NCBI GenBank assembly: GCA_029834535.1
Contig: JAQMWT010000546.1
Span: 186,001-250,000, forward strand
Direction: 5' to 3'
DNA from: Chrysophaeum taylorii
Lineage: Eukaryota; Sar; Pelagophyceae; Pelagomonadales; Pelagomonadaceae
Length of the DNA: 64,000 bases
Under the pieces are notes generated by a model. The model was given only the letters and a program-made list of their open reading frames with translations. It made no database searches and had not been told where the DNA came from. Below, piece after piece: positions 57,218-64,000 of this stretch (the first letter of the stretch is position 1; every line of letters starts with the position of its first letter). Position numbers and translations under genes: made by a program.

Positions 57218-57230
57218 TGGGCCCATAACC
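57218..57230 (-). other. Primer-binding site of copia element B, matching the initiator tRNA-Met anticodon arm
   Basis: The plus strand TGGGCCCATAACC, immediately next to the 5' LTR, is identical to the anticodon stem-loop of eukaryotic initiator tRNA-Met (UGGGCCCAUAACC in plants). The element RNA is therefore complementary to it. Priming by an internal half-tRNA of initiator Met is known for Drosophila copia and yeast Ty5. Confidence 0.75.
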
Positions 57231-57631
57231 TGGAGAGATTTGACCCTCTCCGAGTACATGGTAGAGACTGTGCGCAGTCTTAGGCGTGTACAGACCATTC
57301 CGCTTGTCACATGCTACTACACAAGGTAGGGATTTAGGCCCTAACTCCTTAAGGACATTAAGTCCCGTAGAAGCGTTTACACTGACAACGAGGAACGGAG
57401 CCTCTGTCAATTAAACAGAAAACCCCGTACACGACGGTACTCACCTGGAGGCCTACCCCATGTTGGTAGAAAGCTTGAGGCGATTCTCATTGTCATGAAA
57501 TATGTAATTGCGGAAGGGTAAGGAAGGGAAGAGGGACAGCCGAATTACGGAGAGAAAACCCTCAAGTAGGAAAAGGTGTGAGAGGAGTAAAAAGTTCCCG
57601 TGTCGTACACGTTATAGTGTAGCGCTCTGGA
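57231..57631 (-). repeat. 5' LTR of copia element B
   Basis: Partner of 44804-45201, with the same end structure (plus strand begins TGGAGAGATTTG and ends CTCTGGA). The primer-binding site directly adjoins it, which identifies it as the 5' LTR. A gypsy remnant starts immediately outside. Confidence 0.85.
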
Positions 57632-57639
57632 GTAAGATG

Positions 57640-60600
57640 GATATCGACTGATGATCTCCAAGATCGCACCAAATGGAAACCTCCAGAGGTGCCGTTGATT
57701 CGGCCTGCAACAGATGAGCCGGGACGTCTCACGCTTCTTCTGCTGTCCCCCCCCGACAACCAAATTTGGACGTTCCGCCAGATCCTGAGCGAGATCGGGA
57801 ACCGAAGATTAAGAACGAGCTGAGTGTTCGTGTCAAAGGCGAGAGGATCAACGAAAGCCACCCGGAAGTGAGACTAAAATACGAGAAAAAGTTTGATGTG
57901 CCATGGAAAGATGCTCCGCGCGATGCTGAGGGGGCACCGCTGCCGCACACTCCTGAGCATGTCAAGGATAACGAAGCAATGAAAGTGAAAATTCCTATGA
58001 AAGAAGAAGTTGGCAAGGTTGTTCAGGAACTTGGAATTCCTGACAATCCGCACTTAGATGACGATGCAAAACTGATGCCCGTCACTGTGTGCAATACTCT
58101 TGGGCTTTTTTTCGACCCGATTATGAGACCTGTGGACTCGCCTCCTGTGTCTCTACGATTCAAAGACGCGAATCCGCGACCGATTAAGATGACGCCCTAC
58201 CGACTGACACCTGCGAAGGTCGATTGTCTCCGCAAGCAGATCAGCGAGTGGTGCCGGGATGGAGTGATTCGTCTGGCCGACTCACCTTGGGGCTTTCCTG
58301 TATTGATGCTTCCCAAGAAAGGAGCTGAGATTGGAACGTCAAACGCGTTCCGTGCCGCAGTTGACTTACGTCAGCTCAACGATCAATTGGTCAACGACAG
58401 TCGGCCGAACATTCGACAAGGTGATGCTTTAGCTTTTCTCGCCATGCGACGATGGCGGACATGCATTGATATTAGATGGGGATACCACAACCTTCGTCTA
58501 GATCCGGCAGCGCAAGACGCTGTCATGATGGTTAGCCCACTTGGCGCTCATAGTGTCTTGAGATTACCTCTAGGTGTGAAGACGGCCGGAGCTCTTTTCT
58601 GCAAGCAAATGGCGAGCGACCTTTCGAAATGGATGTATCGAGACTTGGTTGCGTTTGTTGACGATATTATGATGGGATCTGACGATCTTCATCGACATTT
58701 ACAGTTTTGATCGAAATTATGTGTCATTTGGCACAGAGAGGGTACAGCGGTCGAACTGCGAAGTTCCACCTTCTCAAAGATGATATAGAATTTCTGGGGC
58801 ACATTTCGACCCCAGAAGGCTTGAAGCCGAATCCGAAGACGCTGGAAGCACTGCAGAAGATGCCGATTCCAGGTACTTTACCAAATACGTCCCCGAAGAC
58901 TCAGATACGCTCTTTCATCGGCATGAGTAATTACTGCCGGCGATATGTGAAGGGCTACTTGAAGATAGTGGAACCGTTGAGACGATTATGCCTCGAAGGC
59001 GTAAAGTTAGAATGGACGCCCGAGTTGTCAAAAGGCTTGGGATACGACTATTGAAGCTTTGGTTGGTTCCCGAGGAGTCTACCACCCCGATTATGATCTG
59101 CCTTTTAAGATCCGTTCCGACGCTTCCAAGGATGGACTTGGAGCATATCTCTTCCAGATTGTCGAAGTTAAAGACGATGCCGGAAGAGTAACTCGAGAAG
59201 AACGAGTAATTGAATACTGGAGTTGCTGGCAGATATCCTTTCTCTAGAGTACTTTCGAGCCTACATCGAAGGGCACCGGACTGTATTGGAGACCGATCAC
59301 CGAAACTTGACGTTTTTACGCAAGGCGACGCACTCGTCTGGGCAGCTTGCTCGTTGGGCGATGCGCCTCGCTAATTTTGACCCTGAATTTGGTTACAAGC
59401 CGGGAAAGTCACCGGGAGTGAGTATCCCTGACTGTCTCTCCCGCAATCCGATAGATCATGTCATCGAAACTGACGAGTTTGGAGAACCTTCGAACCACGC
59501 TTATTTGGTGTTCCAAGAGCTTCCCCGACCCGTTGATGACCGAGGAATTCCCGCCTCCGGCTGCCACTTCACAATGTCGTTCGTTACGACCGACCTGCCG
59601 GAGGACGAGGAAGAAGATCCTGAAAAGGATCCGACGAGAGTGGCTACGTCTCACGCTACGAGACAACGTCAGAAGAACCGTGCGCGCGATGAGCCACAGG
59701 TCTTCAGGGACGCAGCCGCTTATAAGGATTATATCGATAAGATACCCGGCAAAATGACGCTCGCCTAGATCGCCCGTGAGGAAGAATCTGATGCTACTTG
59801 CGAGGATATTCGTCACCGAATGGCCCAAGTTCAGACGCCGCGACGTTCCCGAGCGAACGAACGATATGATGTTGTTAAAGACATTCTTTACCGCATTTCT
59901 GCTGATTTGCACCCGATGATTGTGGCCCCTGCTACGTTGCGCAAGCGCATTATTCGACTATACCATGACACTCCGGTTAACGGTGGTCATATGGGACGTC
60001 ACAGTACTGTCCATGCTATCCAAGAACGATTTTGGTGGCCCCACATGTCAAACGAAGTCGGAGTCTTCATTACCGAGTGTTTAGTTTGCCAGAAGGCTCG
60101 TACACCTGAGCCGAAACGAGCTGGACTCTTGCAACAGCCTGTGTACGATGGTGATGGTGCTGTTCTATGCATGGATTTAGTTGGACCCTTGTCCAGCGCT
60201 GGTCCTGAGACGTATCTTTTAGTATTTTTTGATGCGTTCTCGCACTTCTTGATATTAGATGTTTTGAACGACAAGGCTCTTGAATCTATTCTTGAGTCAT
60301 TTGTCATTAACATCCTCCTCAAGGGCTACTTGCCCCGGATGATTCGTTCCGAGAACGGTAAAGAATTCGTGAACAATTTGATGCGCGAGTATTGCCATCT
60401 CTTCAACACACGATATCAAACCACGATTCCTTATCATGCCCAGTCGAACCCGGCTGAGCGTGTAAACCGATTTATCAAGGCCTTCCTCCGTGCTTGCCTT
60501 CAGGGCCGGAACATCACAGATTGGCCCGACTTTGCCCATTATATTGCGTTTTGCTACAACCGCAAGTTTATTCCAGGCACGCAGATTTCTCCCTTTATGC

Positions 60601-61500
60601 TGCGCCTGAACCGTCAGCCAATGCTGCCAACTAACTACACGCTTATGGACTTTGATACGCGACTGTTACCTAAGACTCGCTCTGATGCAGTCGCCGAAAC
60701 TCGTGAACGATTGAAGTATTATACGAAGATCGTCCGCGAGGTTCGTGATAAAGCTTTAAAGAAGCAACGATTGGCCCACAACGCCGATCATGTCGATGTT
60801 GAATACAAGGAAAGGTCGCATGTTTTGCTTTACATTCCTTTCCTTCAGAACAAGCTTCGACCGGAATGGCGAGGACCGTTTATTATCAAGGAACGCCTTT
60901 CCCCGGTCACCTATAGGATTGAGTCTCTCGACTCTCCGCCCGAAGAACGACGTGTTCATGTTAGTCAGATCACGCCTGTGATGGTACCTCCGATCGTTGA
61001 TCAAACCATCCGCAAACCCGAAGAAACTTTCCGTGATAATTATCAGCACGGTAAGTTTGTTGTTTTCCGGATTCCTGACCGGAAGCTCTCTGATTGGCGC
61101 AAGAAGATTTATGTTGCCGAAGTTTACGAGCCGTACGATTACCAGGATGATCGTGTTGCTCTACATTTCTATTCTGATTTGGGTCCGAACGATGATGTCG
61201 CTTATTTTAAGCCGACCTCTCATCTTTCGCACCGCAAACTCAAGCCCGAGTTAAAGGATGTTGACGGTCGTAGTTTCACCGACAAGTCCAAGATCTCATC
61301 CAGCACAACACCTTGTGTCACGGATTTCGCTCCGCACGAGACTGATGTGTTGATTCCCAAGTTTACTTACGCAGTGGTCGGGTTCCCGAACCGATCGTCA
61401 CCCGCGTTTACAAGAAGATCCGTTCGCGAGATGCTCGTAAGGCGAGGCCGCGCTCCTCGCGCTAGCCGCTCGCTGGGGTAGCTCGGATTCTTACCAGGGG
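57640..61500 (+). mobile_element. Ty3/gypsy retrotransposon, 5'-truncated and broken (RT, RNase H, integrase)
   Basis: Parts in Ty3/gypsy order: reverse transcriptase about 58090-59050 (LRFKDANPRPIKMTPYRL, DIRWGYHNLRLD, catalytic FVDDIMMG), RNase H about 59060-59500 (IRSDASKDGLGAYL, LETDHRNLTFL), and integrase 59820-61481. The integrase has an HHCC zinc region ending CLVCQKA, a DDE core (CMDLVGPL; IRSENGKEF) and a GPY/F-type module (PEWRGPFIIKERLSPVTYRI). Gag, protease and LTRs are not seen; the 5' side is cut off by the LTR of copia element B. About three or four breaks in the surviving part. Confidence 0.85.
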
Positions 61501-62155
61501 AGTCCTGTAGCGGCAACTCCCGCCTCCTAAGGCTTACCCCTCTTCTAGGGCCTCCCTTATCAGGGGCACCCTACTCCGATCTGATGATGTCAGTTTTCTT
61601 TATGACATCATCTTCCTTTTCCGTGACATGCGTCACCCTGATTTCTGTGTTTCGATAATATCTTAATCACAAAGCAACAGCCGATCCTCAAGTTGTGAGG
61701 ACCAGCCACGGAAGTTGTTTGTGGTTGTGTGGCGAGAGAACGGCCTTCCTCGTCCAGTGACTCCATCAAGGGCACGGCCGCGAGCGGCGAGCCTAGATTC
61801 GAAGGCGCGCCAGGTAGGCATAATTTCCCATAACGCCACACCCCCCCCCCACGGTCCATCCATCGATCCACAATGTTAATAATTGGGAAACGTCAGTGGG
61901 TGAGTGAGGAAACTCTACCGGAACTATACTTTTTTTTTTTTAAAGAATGTATGTGCGAAACGGCCCGAAAAAAAGTGCGCTTTCAACGATACTCTCAACG
62001 AAAACCATCCTTCACCCGACATTCTTCAGCCGACATTCTTCACCCGTGCTTCACCCGTCCACGCTCTTCACCCAAACTCTGCCAAAAAGATAAAAAGATA
62101 CAAATCCTGACGCATCGGAACGCGACGCGACTTCCGAAACCGAGCACTGTGAATT
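61501..62155. other. Intergenic, no gene recognised
   Basis: Sequence after the gypsy integrase, with no LTR match found inside the window. A short run of near-direct repeats (TTCACCCGACATTCTTCAGCC and similar) lies at about 62008-62075 before the next gene. T- and C-homopolymers occur at 61929-61941 and near 61842. Confidence 0.45.
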
Positions 62156-62182
62156 ATGCGCCGCGCCCTCCTCCTCATTATC

Positions 62183-62854
62183 ATGGCAACGACCGACGCG
62201 CCGTCCTCCTCCGCCGCCGACGCCTACAAAGACCTCGCCGACGACCAAATTCTCGCGCTCTGGCGCGATCGCAACGAACGATGCGAACCCTGTTCGGCCG
62301 AGGGATGCGACGCCTGCTGCCGGACCGGCCGCCGATTCTCGACGAAGCACGACGGCTACAGGTATGTCTACGGCCGCCAACGTCGAATCAACGCCGCGCG
62401 CCTCCTCCGGACCGCCGCGAACGACGCCGCGACGAACGCGCTTCCCGCGCCCGTCGGACAGACACGGACGGTCGACGGTCCTCCAGAGCCTCGCGTCGTC
62501 CCGGCCGCGTCCGCTCCCGACGCGACCGCCGTCGACGACGCCGCCCGATCCCAGCAGGACGTCACCCTTCGTCGCACATACGTCCGGCGGCAGCATGCGT
62601 ACGACCTACGGGCGGGCCCGTCCTCTCTTTGCCTGCCCCACGACTCGGCGATGACCCCGACTAGGTCCCGCATACTTATCTCCGCCCGTCAGGCACATCC
62701 CTCCTACCCCAAAAAACCACTCCTTCACACCACACACACACACCCCTCTCAGCAGTCGACCTTTAAAGACAGACAGACAAACAAACATCTGCCAATTAGT
62801 AGTAAAGATAATTTGAGGCGAAAGTTTGTAGTTCAAAGTTTTATGAGCGAGTAG
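62183..62854 (+). CDS. Hypothetical protein with CxxC motifs, 223 aa (C-terminal part lies in a repeat)
   Basis: I prefer the second Met (62183, MATTDAPSSSAADAYKD) to that at 62156. The N-terminal half has a helical segment (DLADDQILALWRDRNERCEP) and closely spaced cysteines (CEPCSAEGCDACC), which could bind a metal. I recognise no family. From about 62545 onward the frame runs through the repeat also found at 40.85 and 41.36 kb, with low-complexity CA-rich sequence. The native C-terminus may therefore be earlier, or a short intron may exist. Codon use (strong GC at third positions) looks host-like in the first 120 residues only. Confidence 0.5.
   Translation: MATTDAPSSSAADAYKDLADDQILALWRDRNERCEPCSAEGCDACCRTGRRFSTKHDGYRYVYGRQRRINAARLLRTAANDAATNALPAPVGQTRTVDGPPEPRVVPAASAPDATAVDDAARSQQDVTLRRTYVRRQHAYDLRAGPSSLCLPHDSAMTPTRSRILISARQAHPSYPKKPLLHTTHTHPSQQSTFKDRQTNKHLPISSKDNLRRKFVVQSFMSE
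62545..62805 (+). repeat. Repeat unit shared with 40.8-41.5 kb
   Basis: Matches 40850-41090 and 41362-41511, including the CA-rich segment and the terminal ACAGACAAACAAACATCTG. The flank CATCTGCCAATTAGTAGT also follows the large (CAAA)n tract at 41740. Here it overlaps the 3' part of a possible gene, so either the gene fragment was copied out or the repeat was inserted into it. Confidence 0.8.
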
Positions 62855-63098
62855 TAATAAATAAAAAGAAGACCCCACCACGCAACAACAACCCGGGGGT
62901 CCAGCCAGTACAGTAATAATTGTCTCTTGAGGCATGTGCAGGTGGAGGTGGTGGTGGCACATTCATTAAAAAAAGGGTGTAGACGAGATCAAAGAGGAAG
63001 AGGAGGCCAGTGTGTGCGGCAGGTCTCGCACGCGGGTCCGGGGTTTTAAGGACCCTCACACATAGGGGGAGTGCGTTACAAAAAAGAGAAGCTCCCTT
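62855..63098. other. Intergenic/3' UTR
   Basis: A short stretch between the hypothetical gene (+) and the PH-domain gene (-), convergent. No gene seen; it contains GGTGGA repeats near 62940. Confidence 0.4.
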
Positions 63099-63581
63099 TT
63101 AGCTCAGGAGGCAATTTTGGTCCAGGTCGGCGTCGGGGGGTCCCGCCTTGTCGTCGCGCGCCAGCTGCACGTCATCGTTGAGGATAGCCACCCACTTCCG
63201 GGCGTCGGTCTCGTCGCGGGCAAGGAGGGTGTAGACGGAAGCACCGACGACGACGACGAACGAGTGGGGGTCGTCGTCATTGAGACTCACGGATGCAATG
63301 TTGCGGAGACTCACGGCGTTTAGCCGTTTTTCCTTCAAGTCAGTCTTGTAGACTGCGAGCATGACATCGGCCCGTTCGGCGTCGGGGGGTTCGACTTCCA
63401 TCCAGCGAATCGCCCACTTGGTCTCCGTGTCGCTTTTGTTTGACTTTCGTTTGAGATACCCTCTGATCAGCTTGTAGCCTTCGTGGCGCGTGAAGGTTGG
63501 GGGATTGACTGGGGGCCACTCGGGTATCCCCACGCGATCGAAGACGGGTCCATCGTCGGGGAGGTAGCACAAGCAATTCAT
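63099..63581 (-). CDS. PH-domain protein with C-terminal CaaX box, 160 aa
   Basis: I chose the ATG at 63581 (MNCLCYLPDD); an upstream extension is low-complexity and would overlap the divergent neighbour. The bulk is a pleckstrin-homology fold: GYLKRKSNK (strand 1), KWAIRWMEVEP (strand 2/3), LKEKRLNAVSLRNIASVSL (middle strands), FVVVVGASVYTLLARDE (strands 6-7) and the closing helix DARKWVAILND with its invariant Trp. The protein ends NCLLS, a CaaX box with Ser at X, which usually directs farnesylation. PH plus prenyl would tether it to a membrane, with phosphoinositide or protein binding as the likely role. No intron is needed. Confidence 0.75.
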   Translation of the reverse strand: MNCLCYLPDDGPVFDRVGIPEWPPVNPPTFTRHEGYKLIRGYLKRKSNKSDTETKWAIRWMEVEPPDAERADVMLAVYKTDLKEKRLNAVSLRNIASVSLNDDDPHSFVVVVGASVYTLLARDETDARKWVAILNDDVQLARDDKAGPPDADLDQNCLLS

Positions 63582-63638
63582 CCGCGACCGCTCGAGAGAG
63601 GAAAAATCCGTTGCGGAATCCGTTGTTTGAAATTGAAG
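63582..63638. promoter_or_regulatory. 57-bp divergent promoter between PH-domain gene and secreted CBM-like gene
   Basis: Starts at 63581 (-) and 63639 (+) face away from each other. There is no room for separate long promoters, so a shared bidirectional one is likely. No recognised core motif. Confidence 0.35.
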
Positions 63639-64000
63639 ATGCGCCTCGCCTTCTTCGTTTCGCTGCTGCGATCCTCCTCCCCCCCTCCTCCGCCCGCGGC
63701 GGGGCGCGTCGACTGGGAGCCGGAATACGACGAGGTGCAGCAGCGCGGCCACCAGATCCATTTGAGGTACGAGCCCCCCTCCGCGAACTACTTCCGGGGG
63801 TCAAACCTCATGTGGTTCGGGGAGCTCCGATCCGAGTACGTTGTTGGGGATGAAGAGGTCGAGCTCGAGGAGTCAAACGTGATATCCCAGCCCATCGTTG
63901 GGGGCCGCGTGACGATTCCCGTCCCAGCGTATTGCCAGAGCGTTGTCTTCGCGATCACCGACGGGGTAAGGTTCGACACGAACGACGGCAGTTATTACAG
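63639..64000 (+). CDS. Secreted protein with starch/glucan-binding CBM25/53-like module (N-terminal part, runs off the window)
   Basis: The frame from ATG at 63639 stays open to the window end (120 codons). It begins with a signal-like segment (MRLAFFVSLLRSSS), then a Pro-run and a domain ending VTIPVPAYCQSVVFAITDG followed by DTNDGSYY. The pattern 'ipvP..a..v.F...DG....DnN.g.yY' is characteristic of CBM25/CBM53 starch-binding modules. The aromatic-rich first half (IHLRYEPPSANYFRG, LMWFGELR) suits such a beta-sandwich. The rest of the protein, possibly a catalytic domain, is outside the window. An intron donor may occur before the end. Confidence 0.5.
   Translation, partial: MRLAFFVSLLRSSSPPPPPAAGRVDWEPEYDEVQQRGHQIHLRYEPPSANYFRGSNLMWFGELRSEYVVGDEEVELEESNVISQPIVGGRVTIPVPAYCQSVVFAITDGVRFDTNDGSYY

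Larger units (their letters stand above)
44804..57631 (-). mobile_element. Ty1/copia LTR retrotransposon B, LTR to LTR, with methyltransferase-like domain; broken
   Basis: Order on the minus strand: 5' LTR (57231-57631), primer-binding site, gag region (about 54.6-56.75 kb), protease region (about 53.57-54.54 kb), C5-methyltransferase-like domain and pre-integrase region (51261-53552), integrase and linker (about 49.5-51.3 kb), reverse transcriptase (48300-49466), RNase H (47442-48060), an extra ORF region (45339-47332), PPT and 3' LTR (44804-45201). The RT-after-integrase order defines Ty1/copia. At about 12.8 kb it is long for the family. It is broken at roughly six to ten places, including three retroposon insertions (48064, 55039, 56148). 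The LTRs differ at roughly one site in six by eye, so it is old or of mixed origin; no matching target duplication is visible outside the LTRs. Confidence 0.85.

Noticed and set aside
57218-57230. A tRNA gene at the initiator-tRNA-like sequence
   Set aside because: Only the 13-nt anticodon-arm match is present; no acceptor, D- or T-arms around it. Its place against the LTR explains it as a primer-binding site.

Overview
This is eukaryotic nuclear DNA. It has very short spliceosomal introns (42-85 nt), a giant secreted/membrane protein family rich in PSxxPS repeats with REJ-type ectodomains, LTR retrotransposons, LINE/SINE copies, a MITE and helicase remnants. The PSxxPS arrays and REJ/GPS-like multi-pass architecture are best known from stramenopiles (heterokont algae and relatives), so such a protist is the most likely source. 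This is inference; no marker gene is present.

Layout. (1) 0.5-36.1 kb: a tandem family of giant receptor-like genes on the + strand. Gene 1 is 538-14267, a decayed third copy lies at about 15.45-17.39 kb, and gene 2 is 20135-36127. By aligning the two genes I resolved the same nine-exon structure in both. Exons 2, 4, 5, 7 and 8 have identical lengths (91, 14, 87, 331, 95 nt), and the summed exons stay in frame (4420 and 5176 codons). The structure includes a 14-nt microexon and a GC-AG intron. (2) 18.1-20.1 kb: a LINE 3' end and a cluster of C/G-rich hairpins. (3) 36.8-38.7 kb: a divergent pair, an atypical SDR/epimerase-like gene (-) and a DHHC-like membrane protein (+) whose DHHC motif reads NHFC. 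(4) 38.8-41.75 kb: a ~978-bp tandem duplication carrying the C-terminus of a PIF1/Helitron-type helicase, a repeated unit related to DNA at 62.5 kb, a hAT-like MITE and a ~230-bp (CAAA)n tract. (5) 41.76-61.5 kb: a retroelement graveyard. It holds part of one Ty1/copia element, a second LTR-to-LTR copia element (44804-57631) with PBS and PPT, and a 5'-truncated Ty3/gypsy element. (6) 62.2-64 kb: a small cysteine-containing gene of unknown function, a PH-domain protein ending in a CaaX box, and the start of a secreted protein with a CBM25/53-like module.

The most notable system is the copia family. Between protease and integrase it carries a cytosine-5 DNA methyltransferase-like domain with PC, E and QxRxR motifs at spacings close to M.HhaI. 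The element also has a primer-binding site matching the anticodon arm of initiator tRNA-Met (half-tRNA priming) and an extra zinc-finger/coiled-coil ORF after RNase H. SINE and LINE copies inserted into these elements share a 3' stem-loop tail ending in TTAG repeats. One insertion has a clean empty site in the sister copia copy.
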